From contig JAWWOW010000016.1 of assembly GCA_033851265.1 (NCBI GenBank), positions 124,001 through 188,000 of the forward strand: 64,000 nucleotides of DNA. The letters run 5' to 3'. The notes beneath the pieces were generated by a model that was given only the letters and a program-made list of their open reading frames with translations, made no database searches and had not been told where the DNA came from. This document shows, piece after piece, positions 8,871 through 16,563 of the stretch. Source of the DNA: JAWWOW01 sp033851265 (lineage in GTDB: Bacteria > Actinomycetota > Actinomycetes > JAWWOW01). The translations under genes and the position numbers were made by a program. Each line of letters begins with the position of its first letter. The first letter of the stretch is position 1.

Positions 8871-9419
8871 CGGTGTTCCTCCTTGCTCGGCCGAGCCTGC
8901 CCCCCGTAGAGCGAGCAGGTGGAGGCGTACTCCGCCTCTACATAGGAAGGACGCGCCAGCCCCCGGTTTTCCTCAAAAAACCTTGTGGCGCTTTCGAGCC
9001 GTGCGGCAGGACCGGCCGCGTCGGGCGCGAAAGCAGCAGCGCGCGCCACCGCCACCGGGGCGGTGGGCTAACGGGGGCACCGTGTGCGTCTTGGCTTCGA
9101 CGTCCTGTAATCGGGACGGCCCCCTCGCGTGTAACGAGGGTGCGGACCTTGCGTGTCCGCCCACCGGGTCAACGACGGCTATCTGAAGCCCCCCCCCCGC
9201 AACTTTCGGGTGACTCCCGAAGGGCCGGGGGGACGGCCGGGTGGCGGTCCGAGTCCCGCGTCTTCGACGGCCGAAGACGCAGTGTCTCAACGGGGAGGCT
9301 GTTGATCGGACCGAAGCCACACGGCCGTGACCAATCTCGGCCACCGCGCGAACCGCCGGCGCGTTCACCGCGTCCGAGCGACTGACCCGTCATTACGAGC
9401 TCTGAAAGGAACCAAAGTG
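8871..9419. other. GC-rich gap, possibly a structured leader
   Basis: No convincing gene on either strand. The stretch contains a C9 homopolymer near 9189-9197 and several short hairpins (around 9134-9149, and GTCTTCGACGGCCGAAGAC near 9259-9277). It ends just before the small secreted gene at 9420. A leader RNA is possible, but I recognise no known riboswitch consensus. Confidence 0.35.
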
Positions 9420-9617
9420 ATGAGAGGCCGTACGTCGTCCGCGAGTCGCGGGCGTCGCTCCCTCCTGGCTGCGTGCACCGTCACGGCACTTCTCGCAGGG
9501 ATCACGGGCGGGGTCACTCCCGCGGCCCTCGAACACCGAGTTGACATGGGCGACTGGCTTCGTGAGAAAGCACGAGCCTCAGTGCTACATCGCGAACCCC
9601 TGTACAGGGTTTGCTGA
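9420..9617 (+). CDS. Short secreted peptide, possibly truncated
   Basis: The 65 residues start at ATG 9420 behind GAAAGGAACC. There is a clear signal peptide (RRSLLAACTVTALLAGITGGVTPAA). Only about 30 residues follow (EHRVDMGDWLREKARASVLH...), with no recognisable domain. The frame ends early, and the downstream 150 bases contain no continuation with a start of its own. It may be a secreted protein truncated by frameshift or deletion, or a genuine small peptide. Confidence 0.5.
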   Translation: MRGRTSSASRGRRSLLAACTVTALLAGITGGVTPAALEHRVDMGDWLREKARASVLHREPLYRVC

Positions 9618-9772
9618 GGCCTCAGCGATCTGATGACTTGGCGGGAGTCCGCCATGTGCCACCTCGTCACTCTTGACAGTGGTGGCCGGGGACCGGGCCT
9701 CCCACACTGCTATCCACCAGGTCGAAAGCCATCCACGGCCGACCTCTGCAGTTCGAACGTTGGGGGTTGGGA

Positions 9773-10234
9773 ATGCGCCGCTTGATCTCAATAACCGCAA
9801 TCATCGGGACAATGCTCGTCGGCATTGTCGTTGGAGCGAGCCCTGCCCGGGCGGACATTTGCACGTTCGACTTTGACGGCAGCGGGCCGCTGCCGTCGGT
9901 CTCCGTTCCCTGCCCTGGCCCCGAGTGGCAGCCGCCGGTGCCCGTTGCGGTGGTGTCCGCTCAGTTCGGGCCCGGATACGGCCAGCCGCTGTGGTACCTC
10001 CACCTCTATAAGGGCGGGCGCATCTTTTTCGAGAATGACATCAACACGGGTGGTCAGAGCTTCCATGGCACTGGGTTCGACAGCGGCGTCGTCGGCTTTG
10101 GCCAGATGGCGGAAGTTTCCGGCGTTCCGTCACTCGGCCTCGGTCAATATGCCGTGTACGACATGTTCAATCGCTACGTCGGAAGGCTGTACATCGAACC
10201 GATTCCCGGCTGTGCTGGTCCGGATGGATGTTGA
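9773..10234 (+). CDS. Secreted protein, hypothetical
   Basis: ATG 9773 gives 153 residues. A signal peptide (LISITAIIGTMLVGIVVGAS, cleavage near ARA-DI) precedes a beta-rich domain of ~125 residues. It has paired Cys (DICTFDF, VPCPGPE, PGCAGPDGC) and a Gly/Tyr-rich core (YLHLYKGGRIFF). The spacing suggests two disulphides. No enzymatic motif is visible. It adds to the run of exported proteins between 5.9 and 12.3 kb. Confidence 0.68.
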   Translation: MRRLISITAIIGTMLVGIVVGASPARADICTFDFDGSGPLPSVSVPCPGPEWQPPVPVAVVSAQFGPGYGQPLWYLHLYKGGRIFFENDINTGGQSFHGTGFDSGVVGFGQMAEVSGVPSLGLGQYAVYDMFNRYVGRLYIEPIPGCAGPDGC

Positions 10235-10249
10235 CACTGGACCCAAGGC

Positions 10250-10950
10250 TCACATTGGCTCGCGTTCGGCGTCACGGGTAACGGTCGAACCCGCGGCGAC
10301 TTTGTCGAGACGGGCTCTCATGGCATCTGCGGTACGGATGAGGCGCTGGTCGCAATCTTGACCGCTAACCGAGGTGTACACCGCCTCCAGGACATCAACG
10401 CCCCCTGCCGCCGGTTGAATGAGGAGGCCGAACCGGGCGCGCAGCTTGTTGACCGGCTCACCCAGTTGATGCGCTACGAAGGGCACGGCTGGCCCCGGCT
10501 TCGAGCAGCAAGGCGGCGCCGGTGAGCTGGAGCGTGCGTGGGCGGATCCGCGTTGTCAGCTCGGCGGCTGCGAGCGCCGGGCGAAGCACCTTTGACTGGG
10601 ACCAAACTTCGCTGAACGGGTGCCCCTTTCATCCCTGGGAATACGAAGTCATTCGGATGCCGCCCGAAGATTTGCCGTTTGAACTGCCATGTCATCTGGC
10701 TCGGTATCGCGACGTTGCGCCACTTGTCGCCTGCCGCCCAGGTAGCGGCCCCTTCCCAATCCCGTGTTTGGATGGTTGTCTCCCTGATCTCCAACTCGTT
10801 GTCGGTGAGGTTGCACCCTCGAATTCGCAGTGCCGCAGTCTCACCCGGATCGAGTCCGCCGAAGAGCATCGCCTCCAAGGCGAGTCGCTGATCAGGGTCG
10901 GCGGCTGCCAGCAGCTGGGTGACCTCCTCAGCCTGAAGGATCCGGGGCAT
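10250..10950 (-). pseudogene. Decayed tyrosine-recombinase-like gene
   Basis: Three reading frames together rebuild one recombinase-like protein. It runs MPRILQAEEVTQLLAAADPD to KGAPVQRS in one frame (10950 to ~10600), VLRPALAAAELTTRIRPRTL in a second (~10590-10500), and FVAHQLGEPVNKLRARFG to the end in the third. Two frameshifts, near 10600 and 10490, separate them. Catalytic positions are also lost: the usual Arg-Pro-Gly-Glu reads LDPGET, and the HxLRHT box reads RTLQLTG. It is therefore both broken and lacking the catalytic residues. It is probably a relic of an older insertion, next to another pseudogene. Confidence 0.75.
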
Positions 10951-11007
10951 GCGAGTGGGCACGCTTCACTAGGCCGTGGGAGCGGATTCGTGTCTCGCTT
11001 CCGTGAG

Positions 11008-11660
11008 CTAGCTCGCCTTTTGCTCACTTCGCAGCTCGGCATGAAGGTCCACGGTCGACTCCGCGACCTCGTCGATGTCGAGGTCCTCAAGAGCGGCGAC
11101 ATGACTGCGGAAGACTTGATCGACAGCTTTCTTCTCGCCGCGGGCGGCATGCGCCCGCATCAGCGCCTCGGTTAGTTCGGTATGCACCGGAGACGCTGAC
11201 AAACCTTTGCGCGCTGCCCAGACCGCCGTGTCCGGATCCGCATGGGCGAGGCTCAACTCGGCTAGACGCAACGCCGTCTCGATGACGCGTACATCCCACT
11301 CGCTGACCCAGTTCTCTACGTCGACCCACACGAACGATGCCCGATCGGCATTCCGGTAGGTGAACACCGGGCCGTTACGAGTTCCAGCGCGGCGCAGAGG
11401 TCTGCGCGGGATGCCTCGTCTGAACGGTCACCAGCGCGCCGCACGTATTCTTCGAATAGGGCAATGTCGGTTGTAACACCGTCGCCCACGATGTAGCGGC
11501 CTTCGGAAGCGATCGGCAGATGATGAGCACCTATAGCGACGCGGCACTCGGAAAGGGTGTCCGCCAGCCGCTTGCGTCGGCTTGTGGTCTGCGTCGGCCA
11601 CAAGGCCTGCTGTGGTCGTTCTGTCGCGACAGGCCCTGTTGAAACTACAAATATAGTGCG
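11008..11660 (-). pseudogene. Broken SARP/BTAD-type regulator remnant
   Basis: The first part, to ~11368, reads as the winged-helix end of a SARP-like regulator (ALWPTQTTSRRKRLADTL, then GRYIVGDGVTTDIALFEEYV). A single-base frameshift near 11368 leads into a bacterial transcriptional activator (BTAD) repeat domain (VIETALRLAELSLAHAD, PVHTELTEALMRAHAARGE, ending AELRSEQKAS). BTAD proteins are usually much larger, for example LysM-BTAD fusions, so the N-terminal part is missing. It lies head to tail with the dead recombinase, and the two may come from one degraded island. Confidence 0.72.
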
Positions 11661-11703
11661 CCTCGCGCCTGAATACTGGCCGGAACTTCAACAATTGCCT
11701 GCA

Positions 11704-12324
11704 TTACGGTGCGTTTTCGGTGGTGTTCACACCGACGGATAGGGCGTCGCGGAAGGGTTCATCGGTCAAGGTGCCGCGGAACTCCCGGGGGCCTGCGGCG
11801 CTGTCGCCCTGCTGGCGGCACACGGCCGGACCCGGCTGCGACGCGTGACAGCTGACGAGAGACGCGATGCCACTCTGCGGAAGCTCGAGTTCCACCACGG
11901 CCACCCCGTCGCTGACACCGCCGATGTGCTCGAGCGCGCCATCGAGGCGGTCAAGTGACCAGCCGATGCCATGTTCGAAGGTCAGCCTGGCTTCCCCGGC
12001 CTCGCTGGTGAGCGCTGGCTGACCGGCAAGCTGCGGCAGGTTCACCGTGCCGCCCTTGATCGATATGCCATCGCGCCAAGTGATGTGCGCGACGAACTGC
12101 CAGGCACCTCGATGACCGGAGCCGTAGATGCCGTTGACGCGGATTTCGTCTGTTACCGGTGCGGCGGCTCGCAAATAGCCCGTGACAGTGGATGGGGCCA
12201 AGCCGACGGTGGTCTCCGCCGTTGCGGGGTTGAGGAGCAACAGCGCAGCTCCGCAGAGAAGCGAGATTGCCCATGCAGCCTGGACCAAACGAGGGGTCTG
12301 TTGCGTGCGGCCTTGGGGTCTCAC
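11704..12324 (-). CDS. Secreted/anchored protein in two-component operon
   Basis: The protein has 206 residues. A hydrophobic signal/anchor helix near 16-36 (AAWAISLLCGAALLLLNPA) precedes a beta-rich extracellular domain (AWQFVAHITWRDGISIKGG) with two Cys (LVSCHAS, AVCRQQG). The start overlaps the histidine-kinase stop by 4 bases (12321-12324), so it is the last gene of the regulator-kinase-secreted protein operon. Its position suggests that it modulates the sensor or is a target of the system. No known domain was recognised. Confidence 0.75.
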   Translation of the reverse strand: MRPQGRTQQTPRLVQAAWAISLLCGAALLLLNPATAETTVGLAPSTVTGYLRAAAPVTDEIRVNGIYGSGHRGAWQFVAHITWRDGISIKGGTVNLPQLAGQPALTSEAGEARLTFEHGIGWSLDRLDGALEHIGGVSDGVAVVELELPQSGIASLVSCHASQPGPAVCRQQGDSAAGPREFRGTLTDEPFRDALSVGVNTTENAP

Positions 12325-13298
12325 GGTCGGATGCGGGCCAGCGTGAAGGAGACGCCGGGGCCCAGTTTCGACGGTTCCAGCTTGCTGCCATGTGCCGTGA
12401 GGACTTCAGCGACGATCGCGAGACCAAGACCGCTGCCCGGCGTGCTGCCGGTCTCTCCACGGCGGAGCGGCTCCGAGAACGCGGCGATCTGCTCCGCAGT
12501 AAGTCCAGGCCCGGAATCGAGCACACTCACCGTGACGGCGTCCTCATCAGCGTCGACGACGACCCGGACGTCGCGCCGCTCGCCCAGCCCGTAGGTCAAG
12601 GCGTTGCTGATCAGGTTTCGCAGCGCCCGGACCAGGTCGCCTTCGGCGGCCTGAACGAGGACGCGGCCGGCTGGCACTTCGACGGAGAGGTCGGCACCGC
12701 GTTCATCGGCCGCGAGGAGAAGGGCGGCTACCGATTCTTCGACGAGCGCGCCGATCAGGTGTTGCGATTGCCGTCCGGCACCCGCTCGGAGACGGGTGAA
12801 CATGAGTAAGTCCTGGGCCGTCGTTTGGAGTCGCTGAAGTTCACGCTGGCACGTCCGGACAGACTCTTGTGCGTTCGCTGATATCGGTTCGTGTGCGATC
12901 AGGTCGAGATGGCCGTGCAGGGCGCTGAGCGGTGTGTTGATGTCATGGGCGAGACGTGAACCCAGTTCTGCGAGGACGCGGTCCCGGCGTTCTGTCACTG
13001 GATCGGCCGGCAGTGCGACCGCGAGCGCACCGCCCCGGACGCCAGCAACCGCCAAGGGCGTGCCGTCGTTCGTGTGCGTCCTGACGATCCGGCCCTTCGC
13101 CGGCACGCCGCTGTTCAGTGTGAACGAGGTATCAGCATCGGGACCCGTGACGGCACGGACGTTGCCGTCGGGGTCTAGTAGCGCAGTTGGAACAGGCAGG
13201 GCGCGCCAGATGTCGGTGCGCCGGCGCGTCCACACCCACCAGAGAAGCGGAACCGCTCCCAGGATGAGCCACGCAATCAGCAAGCCCGTGCGCATCAC
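12321..13298 (-). CDS. Sensor histidine kinase
   Basis: The 325-residue protein has an N-terminal membrane helix (LLIAWLILGAVPLLWWVW, residues 5-22) followed directly by a cytoplasmic PAS-like/linker part. The HisKA box is LAHDINTPLSAL (His near 118). The HATPase domain carries the N box (RNLISNALTYG), the G1 box (DSGPGL) and the G2 box (GSGLGLAIV). It has only one membrane helix and almost no outer sensor, so it may sense through the membrane or through the downstream secreted partner. It overlaps the response regulator by 4 bases upstream and the secreted gene by 4 bases downstream. Confidence 0.92.
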   Translation of the reverse strand: MMRTGLLIAWLILGAVPLLWWVWTRRRTDIWRALPVPTALLDPDGNVRAVTGPDADTSFTLNSGVPAKGRIVRTHTNDGTPLAVAGVRGGALAVALPADPVTERRDRVLAELGSRLAHDINTPLSALHGHLDLIAHEPISANAQESVRTCQRELQRLQTTAQDLLMFTRLRAGAGRQSQHLIGALVEESVAALLLAADERGADLSVEVPAGRVLVQAAEGDLVRALRNLISNALTYGLGERRDVRVVVDADEDAVTVSVLDSGPGLTAEQIAAFSEPLRRGETGSTPGSGLGLAIVAEVLTAHGSKLEPSKLGPGVSFTLARIRP

Positions 13299-13981
13299 GG
13301 CGACGGTTCCACGGTGAGGTAGTAGCCGACACCGCGGCGGTTGTGGAGGAACCGCGGCGAGTTTGGGTTGTCTTCGATTGCGAGGCGCAGCCGGGAGATG
13401 CGGGACTCAACCGTGTGCGTATCCCCGTCGAAGTCCGGGCCCCAGACATGGGCGAGCAGCTGGGTTTTGCCGAAGACCTGTCCGGGATGCTCGGCCAGAA
13501 AGGCGAGCAAGTCGAACTCCTTGGCGCCGAGGTTCAGCGGGCGGCCATCCTTGCGTGCTTCCCGCGCCAGCAGATCGATGTCGACGGAGCCGAGTGTCAC
13601 GACATGCCCCTCGCTGGCAACCTGCGCGAGCCGCAGGACGGCCTTGATGCGTGCCAGCAACGTGTCCGGGACGACTGGCTTGGCGATGTAGTCATCGGCG
13701 CGGGCGTCGAATCCGCGGAGCTCGTCTTCTCGGGAGTCCAGTCCGGTCAGCATGATGACCGGCACGTATCCCGGAAGCTTGCGCAACTGTCGGCACACGT
13801 CGAGCCCGGAGATGTCCGGGAGGTTCACGTCGAGCAGCACGAGGTCGGGAGGACGATCGGCTACCGAAGCCAGCGCCTCTGCCCCGCTTGCGACCGCCTC
13901 GGCCGCATACCCAGCTCGCTCGAGGAGCGGAACCAGGTAGGACCGAAGTCCCGGCTCGTCCTCAACCACCAATACCCGCAC
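13295..13981 (-). CDS. OmpR-family response regulator
   Basis: The 228-residue protein has a receiver domain at 1-115, with the acidic pair in VVEDEP, the phospho-acceptor Asp in LVLLDVNLPD (~51), Thr in MLTG and Lys in AKPV. A winged-helix DNA-binding domain at 130-222 ends RRGVGYYLTVEPSP. It is the first gene of the three-gene overlapping operon and the cognate partner of the kinase downstream. The promoter should lie in 13982-14125. Confidence 0.95.
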   Translation of the reverse strand: MRVLVVEDEPGLRSYLVPLLERAGYAAEAVASGAEALASVADRPPDLVLLDVNLPDISGLDVCRQLRKLPGYVPVIMLTGLDSREDELRGFDARADDYIAKPVVPDTLLARIKAVLRLAQVASEGHVVTLGSVDIDLLAREARKDGRPLNLGAKEFDLLAFLAEHPGQVFGKTQLLAHVWGPDFDGDTHTVESRISRLRLAIEDNPNSPRFLHNRRGVGYYLTVEPSP

Positions 13982-14125
13982 GGCTGATCACCCCTGGTTT
14001 GGAGCGTAATCACGGATGGGCCATCCGCGAACCCGTCCCGGCGGGCCACCAGACCGTCGACGTGCGTCGTGCGCCCGTGTCGGTCCCGTAGCTCGTCCCG
14101 CGAAGGTGACCACATCGTTCGGTGC

Positions 14126-14186
14126 GGCGCCAAGTCAGTGGTCGTCCCTCGCCGCGCAGCGGCCTTCCCGCCAGTGACTTGGTGCC
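14126..14186. terminator. Inverted repeat between regulator operon and DUF3892 gene
   Basis: Arms 14126-14141 (GGCGCCAAGTCAGTGG) and 14171-14186 pair at 14 of 16 positions. On the plus strand a T-rich stretch follows (14190-14200). It lies just downstream of the leftward DUF3892 gene and upstream of the regulator promoter, and most probably insulates the two units. Confidence 0.5.
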
Positions 14187-14201
14187 GCGTTCTGCTTTTT
14201 G

Positions 14202-14501
14202 CTAGGTGATGGGCAGGTCACGGCAGAGAGGCAGGTCATCTAGGCCGTGCCGCCCTGCTGCCGGCATTCCAGTGCGGAGCGTGTCAATTCCGCAGCACAC
14301 AGACGGAAATACCTGCGTCGCTTGCCCCGTCAGCCGGCTGATCGTGAAGAACCGGTGACCTCGCTCGATTGCCTCGTACACCTCTTCGACCCACAGCAGA
14401 TCCTCGAACCGGCCAGCCGTTCCGATGCCCACGGTGACGACATGACCATGTCCGCCTGTCTCCGATGTTGCAACGCACACACAAACGATCTGGTAATCCA
14501 C
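14202..14501 (-). CDS. DUF3892-type small protein
   Basis: The 99-residue protein starts at GTG 14501. The layout fits DUF3892: an opening strand (QIVCVCVAT), a Gly/His turn (SETGGHGHVVTVGIG), a helix in which W/VEEVYEAIERGHRFF introduces the aromatic RFFTI strand, and a C-terminus with DDLPLC. Members are small, widespread and of unknown role. Cys residues at both ends could bind metal. It is transcribed away from the KAS III gene, sharing the upstream region that holds the palindrome at 14614. Confidence 0.6.
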   Translation of the reverse strand: MDYQIVCVCVATSETGGHGHVVTVGIGTAGRFEDLLWVEEVYEAIERGHRFFTISRLTGQATQVFPSVCCGIDTLRTGMPAAGRHGLDDLPLCRDLPIT

Positions 14502-14613
14502 GATCGTTCCTTAGCTGCATCTCAGGTCAGCTCGCCGTAGTTGCTGGCTTCAATCGCACGATGCTCAGGGTTCCGCCGAGTCGACCCCGGAAGTGGACGG
14601 CGGATTCCTGCCA

Positions 14614-14629
14614 TGACGGCTGTTCGTCA
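14614..14629. promoter_or_regulatory. Palindromic operator, copy 1 (KAS III gene)
   Basis: TGACG-GCTGTT-CGTCA, within CCATGACGGCTGTTCGTCAC, ends 115 bases before the KAS III start. The same 5-6-5 palindrome recurs upstream of other units of this cluster. Confidence 0.65.
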
Positions 14630-14734
14630 CGCAGATGTGTCGCCTGAAACATGGACGTCAACAAGACTTCGGCGTGGGCGCGTCTGAAGCCCGACGTCGG
14701 ACTTCACCTTGCTCACGCTGCTACGAAAGGAGGA

Positions 14735-14762
14735 GGGAAGGTTTGTGATTCACAACCTTCCC
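14735..14762 (+). promoter_or_regulatory. Hairpin enclosing the KAS III start codon
   Basis: GGGAAGGTT (14735-14743) pairs with AACCTTCCC (14754-14762). After one bulged T, GTG (14745-14747) pairs with CAC. The start codon therefore lies inside the stem, 12 bp with a 3-base loop. The Shine-Dalgarno AAAGGAGG (14727-14734) sits at its foot. Such a structure could limit initiation until it is melted. Confidence 0.55.
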
Positions 14763-15707
14763 TCTGTTCCAACGTTGGGTGGCGCGAGGTTGCTTGGTAT
14801 CGGCGCCTATCGCCCGCCGACGGTCGTTACCAACGACGACTTAGCCCAGCTGGTGGAGACGAGCGACGATTGGGTTCGACAGCGCACCGGCATTGCAACC
14901 CGGCGGGTTTCCAGCGACACCGTCATCGAGATGGGTGCGATCGCCGGAATGCGTGCGCTCGAAAGCGCGGACCTGGATCCAGACGAGGTGGACCTTGTTC
15001 TGCTGGCCAGTTGCAGTATGCCGACTCCCATTCCCGGCGGCGCGGCCAGCGTGGCCACCTCGGTGGGGATCCGGCACGCGGGCGCTGCCGATGTCAACGC
15101 GGCATGCGCGGGATTCTGCTACGCGCTGAGCTGGGCTGCCGACGCAATCCGCTCGGGAAGCGCGCGCAACGTACTCGTTGTCGCATCCGAACGGCTGTCC
15201 TACTGGGTCGATTGGACGGACCGGACCACGTGCGTGATCTTCGGGGACGGGGCGGGTGCGGTCGTTGTCGGAACGTCCGGCGAGGAACGCATTGGCCCGG
15301 TCGTTTGGGGCAGCGACGGCGCCCTGAACTGGGCATTAGCAGTCTCGGACGAGGAACGGCAGCTACGCATGGACGGGCCCGCCGTCTTCCGGTGGGCCAC
15401 CACCGACATGGTGCAAGTCGCCAAGAATGCCTGCGCTTCAGCGCAGATTGATGTCGCTGAGCTGGCGGCGTTCATTCCTCATCAGGCAAACCTGCGCATT
15501 GTTGACTCGCTGGCCCGCAAGCTGGGGATCAGCGCCGATCGGGTCGCGCATGACGTCATTGAGATGGGAAATACATCCTCCGCGTCGATCCCGCTCGCGC
15601 TCGAAAGGCTCATCAGCGAACGCCGGCTGGAGTCAGGAGATCCGGTGCTCCTGCTGGGCTTCGGGGCCGGCCTGACATACGCCGCGCAAGTAGTGGCGTG
15701 CCCGTAG
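14745..15707 (+). CDS. fabH: 3-oxoacyl-ACP synthase III (KAS III, FabH-like)
   Basis: The 320-residue protein uses GTG 14745 behind AAAGGAGG. All landmarks of KAS III are present: N-terminal ETSDDWVRQRTGI, catalytic Cys121 in NAACAGF, His246 in FIPHQAN, Asn276 in MGNTSSAS, and the terminal LGFGAGLTYAAQVV. The family condenses an acyl-CoA with malonyl-ACP to start fatty-acid or related acyl chains. No ACP, malonyl transferase or ketoreductase gene is in the window, so it must rely on genomic partners or use a free substrate. A family A gene follows 45 bases downstream in the same direction. A second, broken copy of its C-terminus is at 19085-19329. Confidence 0.93.
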   Translation: MIHNLPSVPTLGGARLLGIGAYRPPTVVTNDDLAQLVETSDDWVRQRTGIATRRVSSDTVIEMGAIAGMRALESADLDPDEVDLVLLASCSMPTPIPGGAASVATSVGIRHAGAADVNAACAGFCYALSWAADAIRSGSARNVLVVASERLSYWVDWTDRTTCVIFGDGAGAVVVGTSGEERIGPVVWGSDGALNWALAVSDEERQLRMDGPAVFRWATTDMVQVAKNACASAQIDVAELAAFIPHQANLRIVDSLARKLGISADRVAHDVIEMGNTSSASIPLALERLISERRLESGDPVLLLGFGAGLTYAAQVVACP

Positions 15708-15752
15708 GCGCCAGCCTCGGGAATTGCTCACACGACAAAAAGGGCGGACTTG

Positions 15753-15992
15753 ATGTTGCCGATAGGGGCGACACGCACGACGCAGAGTGGTGACGAGCTG
15801 CTTTCCATGCTGCCTGTCTTGCGGCGGCTCGTATATGCGGACGATCGGCTGAATTGCACGCCCTGGCCGTCGCGGCTAGACCCGGGCCGGCTTCAGCGAC
15901 TCCGCGCGGAACGTGAATGCGCGCGGGCTGACGTCGCTGCAAAACTCCTCGCGTTCGGATGGACGCCGCCGGAGGACGAACCCCGCAGCTAG
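15753..15992 (+). CDS. Family A small protein, copy 1
   Basis: The 79-residue protein has a Leu-rich opening helix (LLSMLPVLRRLVYADDRL), an Arg/Glu-rich helix (RLRAERECARADVAAKLLA) and the signature FGWTPP near the end. The pattern LPxLRxLVxAD, spacer, RxxAxxxVAAxLIAxGW(S/T)PP is shared with proteins encoded at 19956, 27133 and 27410. I recognise no named family. It follows the KAS III gene on the same strand, so co-expression is likely. Small size and helical content would fit a binding partner or adaptor, but that is a guess. Confidence 0.72.
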   Translation: MLPIGATRTTQSGDELLSMLPVLRRLVYADDRLNCTPWPSRLDPGRLQRLRAERECARADVAAKLLAFGWTPPEDEPRS

Positions 15993-16035
15993 CTCCGCAT
16001 CGGACGACGTCGGTCAGACAGGCGAGGTGGGCCGG

Positions 16036-16341
16036 TCAGACAGCCGAGGTGGACTGCCACGACGCAAGCACAACCTGGGTCACCTCGTCGATCGTCGCGC
16101 CCGCACGTTTGGCTCGCTCGATGTGCGCATGTAGCGCTTGGCTGTCCGCCCCGGCGGCATAGAGGCGGCAGAGCGCAGTGGACTTGCGCGCCTCAACCAG
16201 TGCTTCTCCGTGATGCGTTCCGTGCTGGGGCGTCTGTATCAGCGGGGCGCTGAAGATCGCGCTGAGGAGCGAGGTCATCGGTTGGTCGCCGGAGCTTGAA
16301 CTCCACGTGTGATCGGGTGCGCACGTCCTCTGCTCCGTCAA
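16036..16341 (-). CDS. Family B small protein, copy 1
   Basis: The 101-residue protein probably starts at TTG 16341, because GGGAGG lies 5 bases before it. The first half is low in structure. The second half reads LCRLYAAGADSQALH, then AHIERAKRAGATIDEVTQV, then VVLASW, and closely matches the protein encoded at 19332-19679. The AGATxxEIxxV turn recalls carboxymuconolactone decarboxylase/AhpD helices with one conserved Cys, but the CxxC pair is absent. A leader hairpin (16361-16394) lies 20 bases upstream of the start. It converges with family A copy 1. Confidence 0.68.
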   Translation of the reverse strand: MTEQRTCAPDHTWSSSSGDQPMTSLLSAIFSAPLIQTPQHGTHHGEALVEARKSTALCRLYAAGADSQALHAHIERAKRAGATIDEVTQVVLASWQSTSAV

Positions 16342-16360
16342 AGCGTCCTCCCTGTCATGG

Positions 16361-16394
16361 GTGAGGGCGACCGGCGCGGGCCGGTCACCCTCAC
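16361..16394 (-). promoter_or_regulatory. Leader hairpin of family B copy 1
   Basis: On the minus strand GTGAGGGTGACCGG pairs with CCGGTCGCCCTCAC, 14 bp with one U-G wobble. On the plus strand the same position is a C-A mismatch, which favours function in minus-strand RNA. The ribosome site follows directly. It could also end transcription from the upstream regulator gene. Confidence 0.6.
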
Positions 16395-16563
16395 GTTTGT
16401 GTGCACCTCCGGGTCACCTCCGGATCAACCCACGGAGCTGCCAGGCAACAGTGTGGCGCTGCTCACACGCGCTGGTGGCGATGCCGGTGACGAACGGCCG
16501 ACATGGCAGGCGATCGCCACACACCCGGCAGGCGCTTGGGGAGAACTGACTCGCTCCGCCTCG

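Noticed and set aside
8871..9419. Possible riboswitch before the small secreted gene
   Set aside because: Hairpins are present, but I could not match a c-di-AMP, cobalamin or other known consensus; left as an unassigned gap.
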